DNA of 64,000 nucleotides from Tethya wilhelma. Lineage: Eukaryota > Porifera > Demospongiae > Tethyida > Tethyidae. Positions 1 through 10,600 of this stretch are shown one piece after another. Under the pieces are notes generated by a model. It worked only from the letters and a program-made list of their open reading frames with translations, ran no database searches and was not told the DNA's origin. Within the stretch, counting starts at the first letter, position 1, and every line of letters starts with the position of its first letter. The position numbers and the translations under genes were made by a program. Where the stretch lies: positions 10,080,444-10,144,443 of the forward strand of contig CAXIPT010000001.1 in assembly GCA_964030475.1 (NCBI GenBank). The letters are read 5' to 3'.

Positions 1-297
1 TCAAATTAGTGCAACTGCTAGTGTCACCGTAGTAGTTAGTTACATGTACTTTTACAACTCAGCATGGCGTGAGCGTTTTGTATTGTATACTTGGACTGGC
101 ACTCTGAACATTACCCACTGTTGGTGCTTCTTGACTCTATCAGTGGTTGCAATCTGAGTGATAACATTGTGGCTTATGAAGCAGAGTAGCTGAAGTCACA
201 CTCTACCAGCACTCTGTCATCCAATGCCACAACATACTCGAATCACTAATTTTTGCTCTATGCTAGCTATGTGATGTGATGTGTATCCTACTTGTAG

Positions 298-699
298 GTC
301 TGGGACATCACTACAGGCAATTGTCTCCATACACTGTTGGGTCCTAACAAGCACCAGAGTGCTGTTACAAGCTTACAGTTTACAGAAAACTTTGTTGTGA
401 CCAGTAGTGATGACGGTACAGTGAAGTTATGGGACCTTAAGACTGGAGAGTTTGTCAGAAACCTTGTGCAGCTAGACAGTGGTGGAAATGGTATGACTGA
501 CACATTGCATTGTACACTACAATGTCATCCTGTTAGTGGTAATCAAACAGTCATTACCATTACATATGACACTCACTGTTTAATAGGTGGAGTAGTCTGG
601 CGTGTCCAGTGCACTGACAGAAAACTAGTGTGTGCTGTTGGAAGCAGAAATGGAATTGAAGACACAAAACTCCTTGTTCTAGATTTTGATGTATACTGA
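298..699 (+). CDS. FBXW7: FBXW7-type F-box/WD40 protein, last two exons (3'-terminal part)
   Basis: Two exons, 298-490 and 587-699, encode the C-terminal WD40 blades of an F-box/WD-repeat protein, the substrate receptor of SCF (Cullin-RING) ubiquitin ligases that recognises phosphodegrons. Exon one starts after a TTGTAG acceptor with VWDITTGNC and contains SSDDGTVKLWDLKTGEF, practically identical to animal FBXW7. Exon two reads GGVVW..KLVCAVGSRNG..LLVLDFDVY then TGA, matching the family's last residues, so this is the true C terminus. The 96-nt intron (GTATGA..AATAG, phase 1) is a multiple of three without a stop, so it can be read straight through. The F-box and the first blades lie left of the window; no earlier exon is recognisable in 1-297. 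Very confident of the family; the FBXW7 orthology rests on the near-identical last blade. Confidence 0.93.
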   Translation, partial: VWDITTGNCLHTLLGPNKHQSAVTSLQFTENFVVTSSDDGTVKLWDLKTGEFVRNLVQLDSGGNGMTDTLHCTLQCHPVSGNQTVITITYDTHCLIGGVVWRVQCTDRKLVCAVGSRNGIEDTKLLVLDFDVY

Positions 700-1117
700 A
701 CAACTGCTCTGCCTCTATGGGTTCCCTTTCCAAAGAGATACTCAAGATCGATGGTCTAGAACTGTATCGTCTTTTTTATTATTATTTTGTGTTCAAATGA
801 TACCAGTCTTTGAATTTATTTTCACAGCTCAACTACAAAGATTCACCTCCTTATGTTGTTGCAACAACAAATTGTGCAACGTATACATGTGCATAAGCTA
901 TAGTGTTATTGTCTATACATGTTCACTCCAACAATATTAATGTTTTACAAAGACCAGCTGTGCAATTTTACAAATCAAGTATTTATTGTAATGGTAAGCT
1001 GCCTAGTCATGACCTGCATGTGACAGCATATATCAATTATTGTGTTCTGTAATTCATCGTTATGATACAGATACCTTAATTAAAGCACTATAATATTGCT
1101 AGCTATATTATTAAACT

Positions 1118-2119
1118 TTACCAATAGTCTTTTTTATCCATGGCTGTCTGCATAGCTATGACTACACTCTCCTTACAACTCAATCTAGGGCACAACCAGA
1201 GGTGTGTGGCTGCTGTAGATTGGTTTGATTCTTCAGCATGAAACTTGAGATACCAAAACTCAAGAGTTTTTAGTTCGTAAACACATGTATGGTTCTTTCC
1301 AGCACATTCTTGAAGACTGGTGACATAGCTATCAAGATCTTCATGGCTGAAAAAGTGCTTAGCTGGCTGATGCTGCTTGAACTTTGTTTGGCAAGCTGAT
1401 CCAGCTAGAAACTCATCAACAATGGAATCAGCAACAGAAACACCTATTGCTGACAGGGTGTCTTTGACAAACATTTGTGAGTTTCTCATGAGTTGGTGGT
1501 AGTAGTACTCTTTGTTGTACTTGATGATCACTTCAGCCAACTTTTCAATTATCGATGCTGTTGTCGAGGTTGGGACGAATGGAAGTAGATCACACGTTTT
1601 TGATCTGTGTAAATTTTTCTCCTTTAGCTGTGACACAGTATTGCTACTGAAGCTGACTACCAAGTATGTGTCATCTATTTGAGTATCTTTTGGTTCTTGG
1701 TATGGAATCACTAAACTTGTGCTGTTCCAATGAAGAAGAACTGTGGATTTCTCATTCAGTCCAAATTCTAATGCAAGTGTACCACTATACATGGCAGATG
1801 ATGCATCATCACTGTCCAAGATTCTGAGTCTAAGTACCATGTTGTCCTGACTGTTCTTAACTGTTCTCTTCCTCCGGCCTTGTTTAGCTGCAATGATTGG
1901 CCTCGGCTGAAGTAGATCTTTGATCTCGATAAGATTAATTAACTGCTTTGCTTTAGCAGTTAATGCTTCCTCTGAAAGATCCTTGTACTTTGAAGTATTT
2001 TCCAGTTTAGATTTCACTTCACATATATGTAGCTGTTGTACACTAGGATGGCTACTCCTTCTACTGAACCTAGGAGATAGACTAAATACAGGAGCTGAAA
2101 ATGACTTTAATGTATACAT
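1118..2119 (-). CDS. unknown 333-aa protein, intronless, possible degenerate papain-fold (PPPDE/NlpC-like) domain
   Basis: Single uninterrupted reading frame from ATG at 2119 to a stop at 1118, convergent with the FBXW7 homologue. I do not recognise it by name. Residues 1-35 are Ser/Arg-rich, 40-90 are charged and probably helical, about 105-170 look beta-rich (LALEFG, VLLHWNSTSLVIPY), and about 205-235 read YHQLMRNSQMFVKDTLSAIG. The last pattern resembles the Y..L..NCQ.FV.dll..lG motif of papain-like-fold proteins in which the Cys of NCQ is catalytic; here it is Ser, so if the domain is real it is probably inactive. The C-terminal 100 residues hold several Cys and His but no motif I can name. 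No signal peptide or membrane segment is visible. The frame length and lack of stops make it a real or very recent gene; the function is open. Confidence 0.6.
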   Translation of the reverse strand: MYTLKSFSAPVFSLSPRFSRRSSHPSVQQLHICEVKSKLENTSKYKDLSEEALTAKAKQLINLIEIKDLLQPRPIIAAKQGRRKRTVKNSQDNMVLRLRILDSDDASSAMYSGTLALEFGLNEKSTVLLHWNSTSLVIPYQEPKDTQIDDTYLVVSFSSNTVSQLKEKNLHRSKTCDLLPFVPTSTTASIIEKLAEVIIKYNKEYYYHQLMRNSQMFVKDTLSAIGVSVADSIVDEFLAGSACQTKFKQHQPAKHFFSHEDLDSYVTSLQECAGKNHTCVYELKTLEFWYLKFHAEESNQSTAATHLWLCPRLSCKESVVIAMQTAMDKKDYW

Positions 2120-2440
2120 GACTCAGTTCTAAACGCAAATGAAGTAGTTGAGATCTTGATCGATGTCACATTTTATAGAGTGAGCAATGTGCCACTGAAC
2201 TTTCTTCTGAAGTCAACAATGCCTATGATAGCACTGTCTTAATATGTGTGCTACTCATGACAATCATGTGCATTGTCAGAGTATTACAAATCAACAATCA
2301 ACAAACAGGATTCATATGCAGTGCATGGGCTATATATATATAAGAGGGTATTTTTTTTGCACAAACAAAACCATCAGTTCATTGGAATGAACACACACTG
2401 TCAGTTAAAACATAATAATTATGACATTCCATTATTTTAG

Positions 2441-2541
2441 GATCTAGCTGTTCCAAATATCCTTCAATTGGGAAGATAAGTTGGAATGGGCCGAATGCTG
2501 AAATAGACACAATACATATTGTTGATGTTTATAAACCTCAA
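2441..2541 (+). CDS. possible orphan internal exon
   Basis: A 101-nt stretch flanked by a good acceptor (TTATTTTAG) and donor (GTAAGC) is open in one frame (reads ..SSCSKYPSIGKISWNGPN.. to VYKPQ). It enters in phase 1 and leaves in phase 0. I find no matching upstream or downstream exon, so it may be an exon of a gene not otherwise visible, a relic, or chance. Low confidence. Confidence 0.22.
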
Positions 2542-2799
2542 GTAAGCCTTCAACTAATATTATATTATGTTAAGAGGCCACGCTCACTTTCTGGAGCACT
2601 ATTTATCATAACTACGAATACCCTACCAACAGTTAATTAATATTGTTTTGAATTGAATACCTATTAATGTTCCTACTGGAGACATAGGCAAGACGTGAGT
2701 TAAAACGAACAAATAGATTGTGCATGCTGAAGCTAGTAACGATTATAACCCACAATAGTAATCACAAAGGGGGACCTGGGTACAATTAGTTATGCAATG

Positions 2800-3330
2800 C
2801 AAGCACATATAGTTCACTTACAATCATGAGTGAGGCTATGGGTTAAATAAAACAAACAGAGTGTACTACATGAATTTTTTAATTGTACATGGCAAACATT
2901 ATGATAATTATACAATTCACTTACTATGTGAGCCTGCAAGTTAAAAAGAACAAACAGAGTATTCAGAAGCTCATTACACTGTAGCCTCACATTAAATCAA
3001 ACTGGGGATACATTTTAGCTTTTGCAAGCACATACAGTTCACTTAGAATGTCACTGTGAGCTGTGGGTTGAAAAGAATGGAGAGTGCTCAGTGAAGCCTA
3101 CTACAGCCTCACATTTAATTAGATTGGGGTGTACATTTAACTGTCACAAGCATAATATTATTATAGTATACTATGTGCTATATATAAATTGTTCCCGGTA
3201 TATAGAGTAAATTTGTTCATACAGCGACAGTCACACGCAGTACCCATTGTAGAATGTGAGGCTACTTAGTAACAGTATACACTCAGTTTGTTCTATTTAA
3301 CTCACAGCCTCACATTGTAACATACTACTG
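2800..3330. repeat. degenerate ~110-bp tandem repeat with one inverted unit
   Basis: Units beginning near 2803, 2913 and 3026 share the pattern CAAGCACATA.AGTTCACTTA..AT, then GTGAG.CT..GGGTTAAA, then AACAAACAGAGT, spaced about 110 bp apart. A unit in the opposite orientation lies near 3255-3320 (AGTTTGTTCTATTTAACTCA, CAGCCTCACATT). No coding potential is seen. The inverted terminal unit suggests a decayed MITE-like or satellite origin. Confidence 0.55.
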
Positions 3331-3624
3331 GGAAAATGTTTCAATGCATTGAATTAAGTGGTATTTTAATTGACTACTTAGATCTAGAGCATGACCATGT
3401 AGCATTGATATGCCCGAGCATCATTATATGCCTCCAGTGTACACCACAGTGCCAGGAATTAAGCGATGCATGATGGTAGCCTATAGGCCTGTGAAGCTTC
3501 CCATGCATAAAGTGATCAGGAAATCACATACAGTCATACTAGCTGACCAACTATTAATTCATACTGAAACATCCATTCACCACATGATAGAAGTTCCAGC
3601 ATAGATAAGATAAAATACATATTC

Positions 3625-3724
3625 TTGGACCTGGTTTGAAGCAAGTACCTACCTGAACCTGGATAGGTAACGATTAAATAGCTATTCAAGTGTAGCTACC
3701 TCTTGGTTTCAATCCAGGTCCAGA
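3625..3724. mobile_element. 100-bp inverted-repeat element (MITE-like)
   Basis: Left arm CTTGGACCTGGTTTGAA and right arm TTCAATCCAGGTCCAGAG are inverted copies of each other about 60 bp apart, and the interior carries further partly complementary sequence (CTACCTGAACCTGGATAGG). This would fold into one hairpin typical of a short non-autonomous DNA element. No target duplication is clear. Confidence 0.5.
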
Positions 3725-4072
3725 GACATGCATAATGTGTCATCCTCCTTTGTCTATATATAGGCAAAGGAGCCATACACAGTACCTAGGAATGTAGTTA
3801 GCTAATGACAACCTACATATATAGTGTATGTGCACTTGTAAGCCTTAAAGGACATGAAAGGAGAATTTCAAGGGATGCACGTGTATAGGTTGTAATGTTA
3901 ACTGGAAAACTAGATTATAGTGCACTGCATGAATATGGCAAGAGTCAATCTATAGATTTACATTAATAATTAAGACTAAAGCATAATGTTTTTTCCAGTA
4001 ACTGCAATTTGTGTATAAAAAAATAATACATATGCAGTTTAAGTGTCATATGTGCAGCTAAGAGTATAAAAT

Positions 4073-4712
4073 TAATATAGAATCTGACATTAATTACTAC
4101 AATTGAGGGGATTGTGACATTAAAATATGTAACGTTCATTATTATTAGTTATTCATTATTTTGTACTATATAGAGTTCCTGTTGGTTATAACTCAAAAGT
4201 TCTTTCCAGAAAAAAAATTAATAATAATTATTATAATAATATTATTATTATACTATATTGATTGAACATTACTGGCTCTATCCAATAATAGGAAATAAAA
4301 AAAATAAAATAAAAAATAAATAAAAGGACCAAAAAATACAAAAAGAGCTGTTGCAAAACATAAGACCAACCAAACACAAGTTTCATACATAATAATATAG
4401 AATCTGACATTAATTACTACAATTGAGGGGATTGTGACATTAAAATATGTAACGTTCATTATTATTAGTTATTCATTATTTTGTACTATATAGAGTTCCT
4501 GTTGGTTATAACTCAAAAGTTCTTTCCAGAAAAAAAATTAATAATAATTATTATAATAATATTATTATTATACTATATTGATTGAACATTACTGGCTCTA
4601 TCCAATAATAGGAAATAAAAAAAATAAAATAAAAAATAAATAAAAGGACCAAAAAATACAAAAAGAGCTGTTGCAAAACATAAGACCAACCAAACACAAG
4701 TTTCATACATAA
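4073..4712. repeat. perfect 320-bp tandem duplication covering the GT8 gene 3' end
   Basis: Bases 4073-4392 and 4393-4712 appear identical along the whole 320-bp period, so the duplication is very recent or an assembly artefact. The proximal copy (4393-4712) includes the last codons and stop of the neighbouring minus-strand glycosyltransferase. The distal copy (4073-4392) repeats the same terminal coding piece (MYETCVWLVLCF..) and 3' UTR, without being part of the main reading frame. Sequence is AT-rich (ATT/ATA runs), which favours replication slippage or unequal exchange. Confidence 0.9.
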
Positions 4713-6080
4713 CACTTGAGAATGCTGTGGACCGAAGGGGCACATTTTGTCTGGTCTTTGAGTGTACAGTAGACACAAAATGAACCATAAAAATATACGT
4801 TGCATGAATCACACAATGGAAGAAGAAAATCCACACTATTACAAATACTGCAGCACGACAAGGATGCATTGATGATGGTGATGGTACAATGGAGAATGCA
4901 AAATAGTGTGAAAGAACAAATGAAATAATGGCTAAAAATTTCCTTGAAATGCTTGATGGATGAAGCCCAACGATTGCAAATACTTTAAGAAACTTAACAG
5001 GTCTACACTCTTGTAAAACACAACACATGTACTTGATACAAGGCAAATAGGGACACACTACAAGAAACAATACAATGAAGACCATGATACTCACTGATTG
5101 AATCCATACTAAGAAATCATGTAGCCCTCCTTTATAGCCTCCTAAAGATTCTGCCAAAGCTACCCAGCGCCAGTTCATATCAAATATTGAATATGCCCAC
5201 CATTTCCAAGGCTTCACAGGTCCAAATGTATAATGAATAACTTTAACAAGTTGCTCATCAATCATCCAATATCCTCTGTAGTAATATATGGAAAGATTAG
5301 GGTTGTAACCTGAGTGGAGACGCAGGGGTTCATATCATGGTAAATATAATCTGAGGCATTGAGCATTGGAGCATAGCTAAGTGAATTGTAGTGGTCATTT
5401 AGTAAGTATTGGTCACGATCACGGATGTTTGCATCCAGTAATGGTACTTCTTGTATCAATTTGTAGTATACTTCCAATGAAGGTTTCAAAACCAGTACAC
5501 CAGAATTGAACAGATCATAGTCACGAAACACAGCACAGAAGATGCCACAACGAAACAGCTCATCAATGTTTTGAGTGACAATTGTGTCTGTGTCCAGAAA
5601 CACAATCCTTCTATATTCTGTAAGCTTCCATATCTCCAGTTTAGTCATGTGACTTGGTCTATGATTATATGAATGAGTAGATTTCACAATCCACCCATCA
5701 TCTTTTAGTGTCTCTTTTGTGTCTTCAGAAACTCCTTCAGCACAAATCACGACCATGTCTCTGATTGTTCCAGAGTTTTTAATAGACAGACCCAGCACTC
5801 GAGCTCCTAGTGTGAAGCCAATGTCATCTTTATAAAGAAAGGTAACATATGCTTCTTTTTTACGCATATATTCTCCACTGTGAACCCTTGACTTCAGCTT
5901 GATCATGGATTGATATCCATGTAGTGTTCTTTCACCACCATTGAGCTGCAGCTGGCTAGTTTTTACTGTCCGCAGCATAAGCAAGAACACACACGTTACA
6001 ACTATAGCCTTAATCATCGAGCATTTATTTCTTTTTACATCAGCCCTGAGACTGGAACAAATCGGGTCGAACTGGGCCAT
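4573..6080 (-). CDS. GT8-family glycosyltransferase with C-terminal membrane domain (IPUT1/PGSIP-like), apparent frameshift
   Basis: Starts at ATG 6080. Residues about 23-42 are hydrophobic (AIVVTCVFLLML), a signal anchor. The GT8 (glycogenin-type) domain follows: VTFLYKDDIG near residue 100, RRIVFLDTDTIVTQNIDELF carrying the metal-binding DxD (DTD), FNSGVLVLKPS, and the nucleotide-sugar/Mn site HYTFGPVKPWKWW (HxxGxxKPW). After this come about five strongly hydrophobic segments to the end at 4573. A GT8 domain plus a C-terminal multi-pass region is the architecture of plant IPUT1/PGSIP6-8, which transfer glucuronic acid to inositol phosphoceramide; that activity is inference here. The frame shifts once: sequence up to YHDMN is in one frame and LRLHSGYN..YYYRGYWMIDEQL in another, and the best join is one base missing in the GGGG run (+ strand) at 5325-5328. 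No splice pair explains it. Assembly error is likelier than a pseudogene because both halves are clean. Confidence 0.82.
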
Positions 6081-6350
6081 TTAGGAAACATCTACGCATG
6101 CGCATAACTTAATAAGTCTCGATGATGAGGGTACGTGGCCCATGGCGCAGGACCGGCTTAGTCCGGACTCCCCTACCATATTGACGCCGTCAGCACTGTC
6201 TACACAAGGAGAACTTAGACTGCAGGGTGGCGAGATTCTTTTTAGTTATGTCCAGATCTACTTTGAGCCACTGTCCAACTAGTTAGTCTCACGATCGAAC
6301 TTCAAAGACTGAATAAGCTATATACAGTAACGCCCTTTTCCTATTTAGAC
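6081..6350 (-). promoter_or_regulatory. promoter region of the GT8 gene, NRF-1-like palindrome
   Basis: Immediately upstream of the GT8 start lies ACGCATGCGCAT (6094-6105), close to the NRF-1/alpha-Pal consensus GCGCATGCGC that is common in animal housekeeping promoters, followed by a locally GC-richer stretch (6130-6190) containing the palindrome CCGGCTTAGTCCGG. No TATA box is obvious. Function is inferred from position and motif only. Confidence 0.4.
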
Positions 6351-9300
6351 ATGAGTAGACTGAGAAGGTAGATGTACAGCCTCGTTGTAATGAAGTTTGA
6401 GCTACATCATTCTCAACAACCACCTCTTTTCTGGATTAATTATTCCCAATATCTGCAAATCAATAGGGCATCATTGTGGGTGGATTCCAGCCTTGACTTG
6501 AATGATGTTTGTAGTCTACAAGAAGGCCAGCCCACAGGGTTCTACTGTTATGAAATTGGCCCCTTGCGTTTATATCATCAATTGGGCTTCTTTACCTAGC
6601 ACTCCATAAACTGTCTTGAAGCTCAGTGACTAAATTATTGTAGCCAAAATTATTGTAAATTCAATAAAGAAACAAAGAGTTGGTGTATACCTTCTTCAGT
6701 TGATGGTCTCTTAGTAAACGTATACTCTAGAATATGGGAAGGGCTCCAAAAAGAAATTGCAATGCAAAACTCTGAACTTTGGCACATGACTGACTACTTT
6801 ATACTCCTAGACATCATGTCAGGCAATAGAGCTGCCATGGTTCATGAAATGAGTGAGATACTTTCCATATAAAAAAATTATATCTTATATAAAAACGGTA
6901 CTCCATTGGCATAGGTAATGCAAATTTTGAGCACTTGTAGGAGGGAGACAGATTCAAAAATGAATGAGTGAGACTTGGTATGCATGCAGTTGGGATGAAG
7001 TATTAGCAGATTTACAGGTAAAACCTAAGACTATAAAGTAGTTATGTGCTGAAGTGAGTCATACCTTGCGTGTTTCATTGCTTTTACAGCATTACAGTTT
7101 GTTGACTTTGAGTATATCATTATTGGTTATTAATGGCCGTTTCGGTTAAAAGTGAATTCAGAAGTTGTAACAGTTGCATTACTTCATTTTTCTAAAGTAG
7201 GTCTTAACTATTATATTAGGCTTGTTTCAACTCAGTTGGCTAAGTTTGTGATGTGGAGAATTCCCTTCTCTCTTCAAATTCTCTTCTTTCTAGGAGCTAT
7301 ATAGAAGGCCAATAATCATCCAGTAACTTAATTATGTGTTTATTTGGTTGGTACTTACCAGTGGTTCAACTTCAATTCCTAGCTGATCTCTGTCAAACAA
7401 AACTGGAAGTTTATGTTGCATTGTTAGCAACTGCACATGTTGACCAAAAGTTGAATGTTGATTTTTCCACCCATTCTCATGGCTTTGTAGTATATCAAGC
7501 TAGACCCATTTTTCTACCTCTTGCATGCAGCAGGCTGAATCATCGGTAGGAAAAGCCACACTATTCTGGTCTCCCACAAGCCCAATGCAAGAGTGTTCTA
7601 AGAGTTTTTTGTCAGAAGATTATGCATGTTTGGAAGCCTTAGCTTTCTTTCTTTGTGAATTCAAAATTATCAACATAAACATATTGTACTGAGTCAAAGG
7701 TCATGGGACACTTTGCCCCTTATCTGCATCCTCAATTCTGAGATGATCTAACCTTCTGTCAGAGAGCAGACTCAAGATGTCAAATGAAATAGGGTGTCCC
7801 GTTCCAGCTGGTATGCGAAATTGTGATCTTTACATACTTTACAAATATGTGTCTTGGGTCTGTTATAAGTACTTGTAGAAGTATAAACCCTTTAAGTGAC
7901 TGATAATGAGAGGTTTCTATACTCTCAGGAAGGTGGGTCCACTCACAAAGCCTGCATAATTAAGTCTTTGTGTAAAGCATCACAGTCCAAAACTAATTTG
8001 ATTGGAAAGTGTAGCTATGATTTCTGCTGGAGAAGCACTGTCCATCTAGAAGCTAGACTTTAAAGCAAATCTCACAGCTATTACTTCACTTCTGCTTGCT
8101 ATGGTATTCTGATGGTTGAGTGCAACACTTATTATACGGGGAAAAAATTATACATGCATGTGAGTGTAACTTTGAGTGGCAATGCAGTTTCTAACAGCAT
8201 GTTGCACATAAGGTGCACATTATATAGGTATGAAAAGTTTCAGCTCTATCACTCAGTATTGTTCAGTGCCTAGATGCTTCATTAACTCTGTATGTGAAAT
8301 AAGTTCATGTCTAACCAACAGATCCAGTCATCCCTCTCTCAGAAGAAAGGCACAATTGATTCGATACCATGTTCTGGTATAATACTCAAAGATCTAGCTC
8401 TAGGGACTGCAGTGGAGCCTATGGAGGAAGGTTACTGGTATTCAACTTAAGTCTTACGAAACAACAGAGAAGACTAACTTTGACATGACGAAGCTGAATT
8501 GCCAGCCAATTTATCCTCATGCTTACCCAAATGCATGTAAGAAAAGAAATACCATGCAAGTTAAAATGCCTCAAAACCAGTTTTGAAAATGGCCTACTGG
8601 CATGGGGTAATAAATCAACTAGCATGCAATAGTCTTCTCCAACTTTCAAGAAATATAACTAGCTATTGTTTTCATAACAAACACATGCGGGCTCAGTTTT
8701 CAAGGAACGTTTCTTGGAAAATCCTAAAGTGTCATACATTTAAGACATCGAAGAAATCAAAGTTTCATCTTCAAAAAGCTTACAACATGCTTGTTGCACA
8801 TGGCCCAAGCCATTAAATAAACAGTACAAAGTAATCCCGAGAACGGAAAAAGTTAGACCATTGATAACTATGCCATTTAGTAAGAACATACAACTTGATT
8901 CATTGCACATATGAAAACATTTGGGAAAAATGCAGGTCTAGCAGTTATGTGGGAGAAACCATATCTTCCTTAAGTTGGTGTTGAGGGAGACTTCAAAAGC
9001 TTTGAGATCAAGAAGATGGTTTTGAGACGTATTGTATATTAAGCATATCGGTGGGTGTAGTTAGTGTGTGACATTTATTCCAAAACTGTCAGTTGAGTTT
9101 TATTACTTGTCTTCATCATTCTCTTGTGAAGTTTGGAATTAATAAATTATCCTTTGACTTTTCACTACAGAAAGGAGAGATACAAAGTTACTCAACATTC
9201 ATGTCCATAATAGGTCCCAAGTTGTGTGACAATCCTAGGCCTCATATGAGCTAGCAGGACTTCAATGAACATTACTCCAGGGTATAGGAAGCTGCCAAAT

Positions 9301-9380
9301 GTAGATGATAAGAGAAAGATTTAAATTATCCTTTTTCGTGGAGATCAGTGGATTGTTCTATTGACTGTTTTTGCAGAGCA
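6351..9380. other. no recognisable gene
   Basis: Both strands carry only short frames without recognisable domains. The base composition resembles decayed intergenic or transposon DNA. I see nothing that can be supported as a gene or RNA. Confidence 0.5.
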
Positions 9381-9383
9381 AAT

Positions 9384-9577
9384 GTGGTCAAAGTGTACGA
9401 TTCGGTATATCGTACAGTTGATTGAAACACAAAGAAGATAATTAGAAACCTTTTCCACAAGTTATTTGGATTAGCAGGCAAACTGGTGCACAAGATTGTG
9501 GAGTGTTTGCTATTGCTATCTCTATGGCATTAGCAATTGATCAAGATCCTGTTAACAGTTCAGCTATGAGAAAATGA
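9384..9577 (+). pseudogene. fragment of C48/Ulp1-like cysteine protease from a transposon
   Basis: Reads VVKVYDSVYRTVD then a stop, then KKIIRNLFHKLFG, then RQTGAQDCGVFAIAISMAL.. ending AMRK-stop. The Q.GAQDCGVFAIA block is the catalytic Gln/Cys region of Ulp1/SENP-fold proteases (QxxxxDCGxFAIA), and the first block matches the VxVYDS..Y strand upstream of it. Such proteases in isolation in sponge and cnidarian genomes are usually parts of DNA transposons. Internal stops and lack of the rest of the domain make this a relic. Confidence 0.6.
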
Positions 9578-10427
9578 ACCTACTGAAAAGTTTTCTTGCC
9601 CCAGAGAAACTAGCAAACAAGCCCCAAATGGAACAAAGGCTGTGCAAACTAGAAGAAATGCAACAATTTCAATTCCATGTCATATGCTGTGAGTCTGTGT
9701 CTGTAGCTGAACTGAAAAAGTACTAGTTGTAAACACTGAGTGAGCAGCTCAAACGTAATTACAATTGAGCTATTGAAATTGCCCAAAAAGTCGAGGTAAC
9801 TGGAGCAAATTTACATGAAATCAAGACCCCAACAAGTGTAGAAAACAGAACCTGTATATTGGGTGAAGTTAAGATGACTGCCCGATGTGATGCTTCAAGG
9901 TTTGCACAGGATACTAACTCAAATTATACTGTTATTGAGGAGAAATCTGAAACCAAATAGCACATCATCAGTACATAGCAACACTTTACTTCAATGAGTA
10001 ATTAATTTAAAATCTGGCGTATATAGTGATGATTAATTTTGTATTATAATAATAATATTATACTTTGTTGAATGGCAACATTACCCACCTTCAACATCTC
10101 TTTGATAAGACAGTTAGTCTATCCCTGACCTCGACCAGGAGCAGACAAGAATATCAATTCCAGCTTGCCATCTGTTGATTAAGGCATGATAGATGCTGCT
10201 TTTCTTCAGCCACTGTCAAAGTTAATGATCAGTTCACTGACGTATTGATGCATGTTGCAAAAAAATTTTGTGTGCTATTCTATTCCAGACTATATCCTAA
10301 CACAGTAACACCTGAACATGAGACATTTAACTTCATGGACCAATTAAGGTAGCTGAACAGCAATAATTATTTCTTTGCAAACTTCCTGTCAACCCTCACT
10401 AGTGTCTAATCTACTATCCACATCCTC

Positions 10428-10600
10428 TCGAAAAGTGAAGAAACAGCAAGCACTTCCCACCTCTCCTGCTAAACTCTGCCCCTCTCGAAGAAGTAGCAAG
10501 CACCTCCCACCTCTCCTGCTACACAAACTCTGCATGCCCCCTCTCATAAGGTAAAGAAGCAGCAAGCACCTCCCACCTCTCTTACTACCACAACCCCCAC
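10428..10600. repeat. minisatellite, three ~55-65 bp units
   Basis: Three units share AGCAAGCACCTCCCACCTCT followed by CCTGCTAC, with starts near 10444, 10496 and 10562, separated by CTCTGCCCCCTCTCG-like spacers. A single related copy occurs at about 14806-14840. It gives rise to open frames of low complexity on the minus strand that I do not regard as genes. Confidence 0.7.

Noticed and set aside
2800..3330. CRISPR-like array
   Set aside because: Eukaryotic context, degenerate 110-bp units, no constant short repeat with unique spacers, no cas genes.
3410..3604. 64-codon plus-strand frame
   Set aside because: No recognisable motif, no splice context, and repeats on both sides.
5281..5314. 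34-nt intron joining the two GT8 frames
   Set aside because: The splice phases do not match, and the supposed intron encodes conserved family sequence (GYN..YYYRGYW) in the third frame.
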